NCBI GenBank assembly: GCA_017472605.1
Contig: JAFUPV010000005.1
Coordinates: 1-64,000 of the forward strand
Reading direction: 5' to 3'
DNA length: 64,000 nucleotides
Source: Lachnospiraceae bacterium
GTDB lineage: Bacteria; Bacillota; Clostridia; Lachnospirales; Lachnospiraceae
Each line of letters opens with the position of its first letter. Positions within the stretch are counted from its first letter, which is position 1. Shown here piece after piece: positions 34,280 to 42,137 of the stretch. The notes beneath the pieces were generated by a model that made no database searches, had not been told where the DNA came from, and worked only from the letters and a program-made list of their open reading frames with translations. A program made the translations under genes and the position numbers.

Positions 34280-35137
34280 ATGAGAGAGCAGATTAATAAC
34301 AGACAGTTTGATGAGGAACGGGCACTTTATAATCAAAAGCACAGTGATGTAACCCATTGTGTGTTTGCCGGACCGGCTGACGGAGAATCCGTCCTGAAAG
34401 AGGCGAGAGATATTGCTGTGAATCACTGCCGTTTCTCCCTTCGCTATCCGCTCTGGCATGTGGAGGGATTTTCGATGGATCATTCTTCCATGGATGAGAA
34501 GACAAGAGCGGCAATCTGGTATGCGAAAGACGGTGTGATTACCAATTCCAATCTGGGAGGAATTAAAGCAGTCCGTGAGTGTGAGAATATCAGAATCGAA
34601 CATTGTGAGATTGAATCACAGGAGTTTGGATGGAAGTGCAACAATGTTTCGTTGGCTGACACTGCAATTACATCGGAATATATTTTCTTTGACAGCGGCA
34701 ATGTAACATTGAACCGCGTGAAAATGAAAGGAAAATATTCTTTCCAGTACATGGAGAATCTGGAGATTAATGACTGCATTCTGGATACCAAGGATGCGTT
34801 CTGGCACAGTAAGAATGTTACAGTCCGTAATTCCGTTGTAAAAGGCGAGTATCTGGCATGGTTTTCGGAGGGACTGACGCTGATTGACTGTAAGATTATT
34901 GGCACGCAGCCGCTGTGCTACTGTAAAAACCTGAAACTGGTCAACTGTACCATGGAAGACACGGATCTGGCATTTGAGTATTCGGATGTGGACGCTGACG
35001 TGAAGGGGCATGTGATTTCAATTAAGAATCCGAGATCCGGAAAAATCATCGTTGACAGCGTGGGCGAAATCATTCATGAGGATCCGGTTATGGAGTGTAC
35101 AGGTCAGGTACATATCAGGAAGGAGAATGTCGAGTGA
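34280..35137 (+). CDS. DUF3737 family right-handed beta-helix protein
   Basis: A 285-residue cytoplasmic protein built of short parallel beta-helix turns: strings such as VTLNRVKMKGKYSFQY, LEINDCILDTKDAFWH, VTVRNSVVKGEYLAWF and LTLIDCKIIGTQPLCY repeat with a period of about 20-22. The start (MREQINNRQFDEERALY) and order match DUF3737, a family of unknown activity that has a pectate-lyase-like fold. No catalytic residues are identified. It ends in a GTGA overlap with an amidohydrolase remnant. A run of purine-rich sequence, AGAGGAAAAG, precedes the ATG. Confidence 0.85.
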   Translation: MREQINNRQFDEERALYNQKHSDVTHCVFAGPADGESVLKEARDIAVNHCRFSLRYPLWHVEGFSMDHSSMDEKTRAAIWYAKDGVITNSNLGGIKAVRECENIRIEHCEIESQEFGWKCNNVSLADTAITSEYIFFDSGNVTLNRVKMKGKYSFQYMENLEINDCILDTKDAFWHSKNVTVRNSVVKGEYLAWFSEGLTLIDCKIIGTQPLCYCKNLKLVNCTMEDTDLAFEYSDVDADVKGHVISIKNPRSGKIIVDSVGEIIHEDPVMECTGQVHIRKENVE

Positions 35138-35232
35138 GTATCATTGATTTTCATACACACCCTTATTTGAAACAGGAAGAGAAAGAAAAAATCTTCTGGA
35201 AAAACGCATACGGTCTTCTGAACATCAAATAA
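35134..35232 (+). pseudogene. Amidohydrolase remnant (N-terminus fused to C-terminus)
   Basis: A 32-codon frame beginning with GTG inside the DUF3737 stop reads VSIIDFHTHPYL, the metal-binding HxH opening of TIM-barrel amidohydrolases, and passes directly into KEKIFWKNAYGLLNIK, the typical last helix. About 230 internal residues are missing, so it is inactive. The translational coupling with DUF3737 indicates that the intact gene was the partner of DUF3737 in an ancestor. Confidence 0.6.
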
Positions 35233-35290
35233 GAGAAGGAAGTTTTGTTGCAGGAACGAGACAGAAGTTAAGTTTCAGTAAAGAAACAAT

Positions 35291-35329
35291 GACGCAGGGC
35301 GGGAACTCTTGCCCTGCGTCTCTGTTTTT
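35291..35329 (+). terminator. Rho-independent terminator
   Basis: A perfect 10-nt stem (35291-35300 with 35311-35320) followed by TCTGTTTTT. It ends the M50-to-amidohydrolase unit. Confidence 0.85.
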
Positions 35330-35373
35330 GCTATAATGAATCGAAATATGTTTTTATTTAGGAGGATTTTTTT

Positions 35374-36696
35374 ATGGACCCCGCGATTTTGTTGGAGTTA
35401 CTGCCGCTGTTGTTTTTCACAATGATGAACGCTTTTTTTGCCGGTTCGGAAATGGCTGTTGTTTCGGTGAATAAGAATCGAATCCGGATGCTGGCGGATG
35501 AAGGAAACAAAAAAGCGATAGTAATTCAGGGGCTGTTTGAAGACTCAACAAAGTTTCTCTCAACCATTCAGGTTGCGATTACCTTTGCCGGCTTCTATTC
35601 CAGTGCGACTGCGGCGGCCGGAATTGCGCCGATCCTTGCGGAATGCCTGGAAAGTCTGCATGTACCGTACAGCGCAACCATTGCCCATAACGGCGTGACC
35701 CTGCTTCTGATGTTTTTTAATCTTGTGTTCGGCGAACTGGTACCGAAGCGGATCGCGATGCAGAAAGCGGAAACCTTCTGCATGGTAACTGTTATGCCGA
35801 TTCACTACATATCCATTGTTCTTTCCCCATTTATCCGCCTGCTTTCCTTCTCTACAAAATGTGTGCTGAAGCTGCTTCATCTGAAAACAGAGGATGAGGA
35901 AGAAGAAGTGACAGAGGACGAGGTTCTGGCCATGGTGAACATGGGCTATGAAAACGGAACCTTTGATGATAATGAGCATGAAATGGTACACTCCGTGTTT
36001 GCCTTTGGCGAGAAACATGCACGCGATGTAATGGTTCCGAGACAGAAGGTATTCATGCTGAATGTGGAAGACTCGCTGGAGGATGTTATTGATGAAATTC
36101 TGGAAAGCAGACATTCCCGGATTCCGGTATATGAGGAAGACATTGAAAATGTCATCGGAATTCTCCACGTCAAGGATATCATGCTGCGTCTGCGCAGAGG
36201 AGAACTGAAAAATGGGGATATCCGTTCCCTGCTTCGGAAGGCATATTTTGTGCCGGAAATGAAAGAAGCGGCTGTTCTGTTTAAGGAAATGCAGAAGAAT
36301 CGGGAACACATGGCTGTGCTGATTGATGAGTACGGCGGATTTCCGGGAATTGTGACCATTGAGGATCTGGTGGAAGAGGTTGTCGGCGACATCAATGAGG
36401 AATACGATGAAGTAAAGCAGGATGTTGTTGCGTTAAAGGACGGGGAGTATATTCTGAGAGGTGATCTGACCATCGAGGAGGTCAATGAGAAATTTGAACT
36501 GGAGCTGGAGTCCGAGGATTACGACACCATATCCGGTTTCCTGATTGAGAAGCTGGGATACATTCCCAATGAAGAACATTCCGGTACGGTGGAAGAAGCC
36601 GGTTATCAGTTCCGCGTGGCGAAAATTGACGGAAATGCCATCGTGAAGGTTTCCATGAAGAAAATCAGCGTGCCTGTACCGTCCGGTGAAGCATAA
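35374..36696 (+). CDS. CNNM/HlyC-CorC family membrane protein (DUF21-CBS pair)
   Basis: A 440-residue protein with the standard three blocks: a DUF21/CNNM transmembrane domain (residues about 1-190, opening with LLFFTMMNAFFAGSEMAVVSVNKN), two CBS domains (about 205-325, containing DVMVPRQKVF and GILHVKDIML), and a C-terminal CorC_HlyC domain (about 340-432). CNNM proteins transport or regulate Mg2+ or Na+; older annotation as hemolysin is misleading. AGGAGG lies 7 nt before the ATG, and a TATAAT-like element is seen near 35332. It is a single-gene unit closed by a terminator at 36773. Confidence 0.9.
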   Translation: MDPAILLELLPLLFFTMMNAFFAGSEMAVVSVNKNRIRMLADEGNKKAIVIQGLFEDSTKFLSTIQVAITFAGFYSSATAAAGIAPILAECLESLHVPYSATIAHNGVTLLLMFFNLVFGELVPKRIAMQKAETFCMVTVMPIHYISIVLSPFIRLLSFSTKCVLKLLHLKTEDEEEEVTEDEVLAMVNMGYENGTFDDNEHEMVHSVFAFGEKHARDVMVPRQKVFMLNVEDSLEDVIDEILESRHSRIPVYEEDIENVIGILHVKDIMLRLRRGELKNGDIRSLLRKAYFVPEMKEAAVLFKEMQKNREHMAVLIDEYGGFPGIVTIEDLVEEVVGDINEEYDEVKQDVVALKDGEYILRGDLTIEEVNEKFELELESEDYDTISGFLIEKLGYIPNEEHSGTVEEAGYQFRVAKIDGNAIVKVSMKKISVPVPSGEA

Positions 36697-36772
36697 GAGA
36701 AAACAGAAAAACGTTCCTGTGAAGGAACGTGCAGAGGGCTGCAGTGAGTGAATATGCAGCCCAACTTTGCAG

Positions 36773-36803
36773 CAGAATCCGGTAAAGCCGGATTCTGTTT
36801 TTT
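36773..36803 (+). terminator. Rho-independent terminator
   Basis: CAGAATCCGG pairs with CCGGATTCTG around five nucleotides, then six T residues. A smaller hairpin (GGGCTGCA / TGCAGCCC) lies just upstream at 36737-36761. It ends the CNNM gene. Confidence 0.8.
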
Positions 36804-36821
36804 CGGTGCGCCAGGTGAAAA

Positions 36822-36909
36822 CCGGAATCCTGGAAGAGTCCGGAATCCTGGAAGAGTCCGGAATCCTGGAAGAGCCCCGAATCCTGGAAGAGTCCCGAAC
36901 TCGGAGAAG
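36822..36909. repeat. 18-bp minisatellite, about 4.9 copies
   Basis: The unit CCGGAATCCTGGAAGAGT occurs twice exactly (36822-36839, 36840-36857), then as three diverging copies ending near 36909. It is intergenic, between the CNNM terminator and the 3' end of the minus-strand cupin gene. Frames through it on both strands are repetitive but have no start signal, so I do not call a gene. Confidence 0.85.
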
Positions 36910-36922
36910 AAACTGAAAATAA

Positions 36923-37252
36923 TTAATTGGAAGAAAGGAAATCGCTGCGCATGGGAGAAAAGACATCACAGAGCTTTCCCGCTTCCAGGCATTCACAGCC
37001 GTGAACACTGCCAGACGGCATCAGCAGACTGTCTCCGGCATGGACGGTTCTTGTTTCGCCATCAATGGTGAAAGAAAAGCTGCCGCTGATGATGTAGGTG
37101 ACCTGAACGTGGGGGTGTGAGTGAAAATTTCCACACGCTCCTGTTTCAAATGTGATTTCGCACATCATGATCTGGTCATTGTAAGAAAGAATTTTTCTGG
37201 TCACACCCGGTTCACAGGGGGTGGAAACTGCATCGCTGTTTGAAATAAACAT
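36923..37252 (-). CDS. Small cupin-domain protein
   Basis: A 109-residue single-domain cupin. Motif 1 is seen as NFHSHPHVQVTYIISGSF (about 46-63) with two of the usual metal-binding His residues and a Gln in place of the Glu two positions later. Motif 2 is MPSGSVHGCECLEAG with the third His. Such proteins are small metal-dependent isomerases or sensors; the function is not deducible. The start at 37252 is supported by GGAGGT 6 nt upstream, over a longer frame. It is monocistronic and divergent from the phosphatase gene. Confidence 0.8.
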   Translation of the reverse strand: MFISNSDAVSTPCEPGVTRKILSYNDQIMMCEITFETGACGNFHSHPHVQVTYIISGSFSFTIDGETRTVHAGDSLLMPSGSVHGCECLEAGKLCDVFSPMRSDFLSSN

Positions 37253-37423
37253 GGAATACCTCCGTTTCATGAAAGAATTTGTTCCTGAGAATCTGTTCCT
37301 ATCATAACACAAAACAGTCGGACTGAAAAGGATTCGATGAATATTTTCAGGATTGTCAGATGGAAGTGAATGGAGTATAATAAACAGAATGGAAAAACAA
37401 TTCTGCAGAGAGGAAGAAACCGA

Positions 37424-38167
37424 ATGAAATTGTTGATCATACGCCACGCGGATCCGGACTATTCCATTGATTCGCTTACAGAAAAAGGCTGGAGGGAAGC
37501 AGAGCTGCTGTCAAAACGGCTGGAGAAACAGCTGGCAGATTCCAAAGAGAGGGTACATATTTACTGTTCCCCGCTTGGAAGAGCAAAAGATACCGCGTCT
37601 CTGACACTGAAGAAGCTGGATCTGACAGCTGAAGAACGCCCCTGGCTTCGCGAGTTTGCCGCCCAGGCAACCGATGAGGAAACAGGGCAGAAGCGGATCT
37701 GCTGGGATCTGATTCCTCAGAAATGGACGGCCCAGGAGCTGAACTATGATAAGGACCGCTGGGCTGAAGTTCCATTCCAGAGGAATGCAAATTCCGGGGA
37801 AGAGGCACAGTGGGTCTGGAACGGTCTGGATGAGGTTCTGAAAACCCATGGATATGAACGAAAAGGAAACTGCTATCAGGTCAATCAGTCTAACCGCGAC
37901 ATTGTGGTTCTGTTCTGCCATTTCGGTGTGGAATGCGTGATGCTTTCCCATCTGCTGGGAATTTCTCCGGTTGTTCTCTGGCACGGCTTCTGTGCGGCTC
38001 CGTCATCGGTAACAACGCTGATCACGGAAGAGAGGAGAGAGGGAACGGCACTGTTTCGCATGGGTTCCTTCGGGGACACCTCACACCTCTATGTCGAAAA
38101 TGAGCCGATCGCTTTTGCAGCAAGGTTCTGTGAGACTTATGATAATATGGAAGAAAGACACGACTGA
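37424..38167 (+). CDS. Histidine phosphatase (phosphoglycerate mutase-like) family protein
   Basis: A 247-residue enzyme. The phospho-accepting motif is IRHADPDY at residues 5-12 (RHG replaced by RHA, as in part of the family). The second catalytic His is in LFCHFGVEC at about residue 165, with acidic and Arg residues in YCSPLGRAKDTA at about 45. It dephosphorylates small metabolites; the substrate is unknown. The ATG at 37424 follows AGAGGAAGAA. No clear operon partner; the malate dehydrogenase promoter starts 40 nt after the stop. Confidence 0.8.
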   Translation: MKLLIIRHADPDYSIDSLTEKGWREAELLSKRLEKQLADSKERVHIYCSPLGRAKDTASLTLKKLDLTAEERPWLREFAAQATDEETGQKRICWDLIPQKWTAQELNYDKDRWAEVPFQRNANSGEEAQWVWNGLDEVLKTHGYERKGNCYQVNQSNRDIVVLFCHFGVECVMLSHLLGISPVVLWHGFCAAPSSVTTLITEERREGTALFRMGSFGDTSHLYVENEPIAFAARFCETYDNMEERHD

Positions 38168-38206
38168 GAGAGAATGCAATCTTAGGAATGAGGCTTCAAT
38201 TTTCAG

Positions 38207-38235
38207 TTGCACAATCCGGTAAAATACGCTATACT
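38207..38235 (+). promoter_or_regulatory. Distal sigma-A promoter of the malate dehydrogenase gene
   Basis: TTGCAC (38207-38212), 17 nt, TATACT (38230-38235). It lies about 170 nt before the gene. Confidence 0.6.
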
Positions 38236-38320
38236 ACTATCGAATATGAAAAAATCCGGGCGAGTGTGCCGCTGCACGCCTGTCCGGATGATAAACAATA
38301 CGAATTTCCGCAGATTACTA

Positions 38321-38349
38321 TTGCTTTTTCTGCAGAGATTTGTTATATT
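38321..38349 (+). promoter_or_regulatory. Proximal promoter of the malate dehydrogenase gene
   Basis: TTGCTT (38321-38326), 17 nt, TATATT (38344-38349). The -10 lies inside the Rex-type palindrome, so repressor binding would block it. Confidence 0.6.
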
Positions 38350-38357
38350 TATAACAA
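38340..38357. promoter_or_regulatory. Rex-type redox operator
   Basis: The perfect palindrome TTGTTATATTTATAACAA matches the Rex consensus TTGTTAANNNNTTAACAA except at the inner pair (T/A for A/T). Rex senses NADH/NAD+ and represses fermentative and reductive genes when NADH is low. Its place over a -10 directly upstream of malate dehydrogenase is as expected for such control. Confidence 0.75.
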
Positions 38358-38404
38358 ATTCGTTAATGAATTATCAAACCTAACAGATGAAAGGAGATTC
38401 AGTC

Positions 38405-39358
38405 ATGGGAAGTAAAATCACCATCATTGGTGCAGGATCCGTTGGCGCTACGATTGCATACACATTATCACAGGAGGACTATGTATCAGAAATCCTGATT
38501 ATTGACGTTCTGAAGGATAAGGTTGACGGCGAGGCAATGGATATTGCACAGGGTACCGCGTTCCGTGATCCGATCGATGTTTATTCAGGAAACTATGAGG
38601 ATGCAGTAGGTTCTGACATCGTTATTATTACATCCGGTATTGCAAGAAAGCCAGGTCAGAGCCGCATTGAGCTTGCTCAGACAAATGTTAACATCATCAA
38701 GAGCATCGCTCCGCAGCTGAAGAAGTACTGTCCGGATGCACTTTTCATCATCGTGGCAAATCCGGTTGACATCATGACCTACGCTTTCATCAAGGTTTCC
38801 GGAATTCCGGAGCAGCAGGTTATCGGTTCCGGTACACTGCTTGACACAGCAAGACTTCGTTATGGTCTGTCCAAGCATTTCGATGTTGCACAGAAGAACA
38901 TTCACGCATACATCTTCGGTGAGCACGGCGACACTTCCTTCGTTCCGTGGTCCATTTCCAACATCGCAAGCGTACCGGTTAAGGAGTACAGCCAGTTCAT
39001 CGAGCAGAAGGATGAGAACATGCCTGCATTCGATGAGGAAGTGATCACCAACTATGTACGCAAGTCCGGCGGCGAGATCATCAAGAGAAAGGGCGCAACC
39101 TTCTATGGTGTAACCGTAGCTGTTGTAAACCTGGTAAGCATGCTGAATGCGGCTTCCGAGTCCATCACAACCGTTTCTACCATGATGCACGGTGAGTATG
39201 GTGTGGATGATGTCTGTACCAGCTGCCTGACCATCGTTGGACCAAAGGGTGTCAAGGGCAAGCTTCCGGTTAAGCTTGAGCCGGAAGAGATTGAGAAGTT
39301 CCAGGCAAGTGCAAACGCACTGAAGGCAGTCATTGCCGATCTGGATCTGTCCTGCTGA
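38405..39358 (+). CDS. mdh: Malate dehydrogenase of the LDH-like family
   Basis: A 317-residue NAD-dependent 2-hydroxyacid dehydrogenase. The Rossmann loop is GAGSVGATIAY, the catalytic His lies in GEHGDTSFVPWS at about 173, and NPVDI contains the usual active-site Asn. The specificity loop reads ARKPGQSRIEL: the residue equivalent to LDH Gln102 is Arg (about residue 81), which in this family marks malate/oxaloacetate rather than lactate/pyruvate. Automatic tools would probably call it L-lactate dehydrogenase. GAAAGGAG precedes the ATG at 38405. It stands before fumarase and fumarate reductase genes, as expected for reduction of oxaloacetate to succinate. Confidence 0.75.
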   Translation: MGSKITIIGAGSVGATIAYTLSQEDYVSEILIIDVLKDKVDGEAMDIAQGTAFRDPIDVYSGNYEDAVGSDIVIITSGIARKPGQSRIELAQTNVNIIKSIAPQLKKYCPDALFIIVANPVDIMTYAFIKVSGIPEQQVIGSGTLLDTARLRYGLSKHFDVAQKNIHAYIFGEHGDTSFVPWSISNIASVPVKEYSQFIEQKDENMPAFDEEVITNYVRKSGGEIIKRKGATFYGVTVAVVNLVSMLNAASESITTVSTMMHGEYGVDDVCTSCLTIVGPKGVKGKLPVKLEPEEIEKFQASANALKAVIADLDLSC

Positions 39359-39380
39359 TCAATTGAAAAGTTAATAGAAA

Positions 39381-39404
39381 GGCGGACAGACATGTCCGCC
39401 TTTT
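39381..39404 (+). terminator. Hairpin after malate dehydrogenase
   Basis: GGCGGACA pairs with TGTCCGCC around four nucleotides, followed by TTTT. The short T-run may allow partial read-through into the fumarase cluster. Confidence 0.65.
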
Positions 39405-39508
39405 AAGCCTGAAATCAGACCGGCTGACACGGATTCCGCTGCAGGCTGTCTTCTTTTGTCGGCAAAAGAAACGGATACTGATTCAGGAAAATAAAGGAGG
39501 AGAGTACA

Positions 39509-40873
39509 ATGGAGTATCGTATCGAAAGAGATTCCATGGGCGAGATGCAGGTTCCTGCTGACAAGTACTGGGCGGCTCAGACACAGAGAAGCTTCCAGAA
39601 CTTTAAGATCGGCGGCGAGAAGATGCCGGCTGAGATCGTTCATGCATTTGGTATTTTAAAGAAGGGTGCAGCAATTGCCAACTGGAAGCTTGGCAAGCTG
39701 GACGAAGAGAAGAAGGACTACATCTGCAAGGCATGTGACGAGGTCATCGACGGGTCCCTGGCAGATCACTTCCCGCTTGTCGTATGGCAGACAGGAAGCG
39801 GCACACAGTCCAACATGAATTCCAATGAGGTTATTGCCAACCGCGGCAACGAGATCGCAGGAAAGAAGCTTCTTCATCCGAACGATCATATCAACATGTC
39901 CCAGAGTTCCAACGACACCTTCCCGACTGCTCTTCACATTGCAGCAGCAATGAGCATCGAAGACAAGCTTTTCCCGGCTATGGACAAGCTGATCGCTACA
40001 TTCAGGCGTCTTGAGTCCGAGAATGAGGATGTGGTAAAGAGCGGACGTACCCATCTGCAGGATGCAGTGCCGATCCGTTTTTCCCAGGAGATCAGCGGAT
40101 GGACCAACATGCTGGAAAAGACAAGAAAGATGCTGGAGCTGTCCCTGCCTGGCTTAAAGGAGCTGGCACTGGGCGGAACTGCAGTAGGAACCGGTCTGAA
40201 TGCGCCGAAGAACTTCGGTGAGACCGTTGCATCTGTGATCAGCGAGCTGACCGGTAAGGAGTTTACCACTGCTGAGAACAAGTTCCATGCACTGACCGCA
40301 AAGGATGACATCACCTTCGCTCACGGTGCGCTGAAGGCTCTGGCTGCCGATCTGATGAAGATCGCAAACGATGTTCGCTGGCTGGCAAGCGGCCCGAGAT
40401 GCGGACTTGGTGAGATCACCATTCCGGAGAACGAGCCGGGAAGCTCCATCATGCCTGGTAAGGTAAACCCGACCCAGTGTGAGTCCCTGACCATGGTTGC
40501 TGTCCAGGTAATGGGCAACGATGCAGCAGTTGGTTTTGCTGCAAGCCAGGGTAACTTCGAACTGAATGTGTTTATGCCGGTAATCGCTTACAACTTCCTG
40601 CAGTCCGTAAGACTGCTGGCTGACGGCATCATTTCCTTCAACGATAACTGCGCTGTCGGAATTCAGGCGAAGAGAGACAAGATGAGCCACAACCTGCACA
40701 ACTCCCTGATGCTGGTAACTGCTCTGAATCCGTACATCGGCTACGACAATGCGGCAAAGACAGCGAAGAAGGCATTTAAGGATAATATTTCCCTGAAGGA
40801 AGCCTGCGTGGAGCTGGGATTCCTGACAGCGGAGAAATTTGATGAAGTATTCCATCCGGAAGAGATGGCATAA
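39509..40873 (+). CDS. fumC: Class II fumarase
   Basis: A 454-residue oxygen-stable fumarate hydratase of standard length. The superfamily signature GSSIMPGKVNP is at about residues 311-321. GSGTQSNMN near 95, the HPNDHINMSQSSND block near 125-138 and SGRTHLQDA near 177 complete the active site. In this setting it would run in the direction malate to fumarate. GGAGGAG precedes the ATG. It ends 10 nt before hdrB and so heads the Hdr-Flx-fumarate reductase cluster. Codon use from here to 51 kb is noticeably more biased (AAG, GAG, ATC, CTG) than in the flanking genes, suggesting high expression. Confidence 0.93.
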   Translation: MEYRIERDSMGEMQVPADKYWAAQTQRSFQNFKIGGEKMPAEIVHAFGILKKGAAIANWKLGKLDEEKKDYICKACDEVIDGSLADHFPLVVWQTGSGTQSNMNSNEVIANRGNEIAGKKLLHPNDHINMSQSSNDTFPTALHIAAAMSIEDKLFPAMDKLIATFRRLESENEDVVKSGRTHLQDAVPIRFSQEISGWTNMLEKTRKMLELSLPGLKELALGGTAVGTGLNAPKNFGETVASVISELTGKEFTTAENKFHALTAKDDITFAHGALKALAADLMKIANDVRWLASGPRCGLGEITIPENEPGSSIMPGKVNPTQCESLTMVAVQVMGNDAAVGFAASQGNFELNVFMPVIAYNFLQSVRLLADGIISFNDNCAVGIQAKRDKMSHNLHNSLMLVTALNPYIGYDNAAKTAKKAFKDNISLKEACVELGFLTAEKFDEVFHPEEMA

Positions 40874-40883
40874 GGAGAATCAC

Positions 40884-41669
40884 ATGAAATACAGTTACTA
40901 TCCAGGCTGCACCCTGAAGACAAAAGCAAAAGAGTTAAATGACTATGCGATTGCGTCTGCGAAGGCACTTGGTATTGAACTGGAAGAGGTTGAGAACTGG
41001 CAGTGCTGCGGCGGTGTTTATACCGCCGCTGACGATGAAATCGCTACCAAGCTTTCTTCCGTTCGTGCGCTGGCACAGGCAAGAGACAAGGGACAGGATC
41101 TGATCACCCTCTGCTCCGCCTGCTACAACGTAATCAAGCGTGTCAACAATGACATCAAGACCAAGGAAGAATTCTGCACCAAGGTGAACAATTACATGGC
41201 ACCGGATATGGAATATCACGGTGAGGCAAAGATCGTTCACTTCCTTGAGATGATTCGGGACGAGATCGGTTTTGACAATCTGAAGAAAATGGTAGTAAAT
41301 CCGTTAAAGGGCAGAAAGATCGGCGCTTACTACGGATGTCTGCTGCTTCGTCCGGGCGACGTGATGCAGTTTGACGATCCGGAAAATCCGCAGATCATGG
41401 AGGATTTCATTAAGGCTCTTGGCGCAACACCGGTGATCTTTGCACAGAGAAACGAGTGCTGCGGCGGATATCAGACCTTAAATGATAAGGCTCTGGCAGA
41501 AAAGCGCAGCGAGAAGGTGGTTGCTTCCGCACTGTATAAGGGTGCCGACTGCCTGATCACAGCCTGTCCGCTCTGCCGTTACAATCTGGTTGCAAATGCT
41601 TCCAGTGAGATTCCAGTTTATTACTTTACCGAGCTGCTTGCAGAGGCGCTGGGTGTGAAGGAGGGTTAA
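40884..41669 (+). CDS. hdrB: HdrB-like subunit with two CCG domains
   Basis: A 261-residue protein with two cysteine-rich CCG domains: CTLKTK ... WQCCGG ... CSACYN (residues about 9-80) and GCLLLRP ... NECCGG ... CPLCRYN (about 150-235). In HdrB these bind two non-cubane [4Fe-4S] clusters that reduce a disulfide; related CCG domains occur in thiol:fumarate reductase subunit B. The substrate here is unlikely to be CoM-S-S-CoB, since nothing methanogenic is present. It begins 10 nt after fumarase and hdrC follows immediately. The ATG at 40884 with AAGGAG is preferred. Confidence 0.88.
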   Translation: MKYSYYPGCTLKTKAKELNDYAIASAKALGIELEEVENWQCCGGVYTAADDEIATKLSSVRALAQARDKGQDLITLCSACYNVIKRVNNDIKTKEEFCTKVNNYMAPDMEYHGEAKIVHFLEMIRDEIGFDNLKKMVVNPLKGRKIGAYYGCLLLRPGDVMQFDDPENPQIMEDFIKALGATPVIFAQRNECCGGYQTLNDKALAEKRSEKVVASALYKGADCLITACPLCRYNLVANASSEIPVYYFTELLAEALGVKEG

Positions 41670-41670
41670 T

Positions 41671-42051
41671 ATGGCTGTCGATAAAGAAACCATTTTACGC
41701 ATCAGCGGTGTGAATCCGCGTCAGTGCATGAAGTGCGGCAAATGCTCCGGAACCTGTCCTGCATACAACGAGATGGAATACCATCCGCATCAGTTCGTCA
41801 GCATGGTAGAGAACGGAAATCTTGAACCGCTTCTGAAGTCCGAGTCCCTGTATCTTTGCCTGTCCTGTATGGCATGCGTGCAGAGATGTCCGCGTCAGGT
41901 AGCACCGGGCAAGCTGGTTGAGGCTGTCCGTCTGGCTGTTGTCCGTCAGCAGAACATGGATCATCTGGTACCGGATCAGATTCCGGCAATGCTGGATCCC
42001 GAGCTGCCGCAGCAGGCAATCGTCAGTGCGTTCCGTAAGTACAAGAAATAA
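41671..42051 (+). CDS. hdrC: HdrC-like iron-sulfur subunit
   Basis: A 126-residue soluble ferredoxin-like subunit with two [4Fe-4S] motifs, CMKCGKCSGTCP (about 20-31) and CLSCMACVQRCP (about 63-74). In HdrABC it carries electrons from the HdrA flavin to the HdrB clusters. The gene starts one base after the hdrB stop. The 86-nt gap before hdrA contains two short hairpins (42057-42089 and 42091-42113), which may tune mRNA stability. Confidence 0.88.
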   Translation: MAVDKETILRISGVNPRQCMKCGKCSGTCPAYNEMEYHPHQFVSMVENGNLEPLLKSESLYLCLSCMACVQRCPRQVAPGKLVEAVRLAVVRQQNMDHLVPDQIPAMLDPELPQQAIVSAFRKYKK

Positions 42052-42056
42052 TGTCA

Positions 42057-42113
42057 CACAGATAAGTCGCCTTTGATGGCGTGTCTGTAACGGAGAGGAA
42101 ACAATCCGTTGCA
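42057..42113 (+). other. Two small hairpins between hdrC and hdrA
   Basis: ACAGA/CGCC pair with GGCG/TCTGT (42057-42089), and AACGGA pairs with TCCGTT (42091-42112). There is no T-run, so these are more likely mRNA processing or stability elements than terminators. Confidence 0.35.
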
Positions 42114-42137
42114 AATGATATAATTTAGGAGACAAAG

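Noticed and set aside
36822-36909. Possible small CRISPR array
   Set aside because: The 18-bp units are contiguous without unique spacers and no cas gene is present.
36748-37071. A plus-strand frame across the 18-bp repeats encoding RNPGRV repeats
   Set aside because: No ribosome binding site, runs antisense into the cupin gene; the periodicity is explained by the minisatellite.
38188-38415. A 75-codon plus-strand frame before malate dehydrogenase
   Set aside because: It spans two promoters, the Rex box and the ribosome binding site, and has no start signal of its own.
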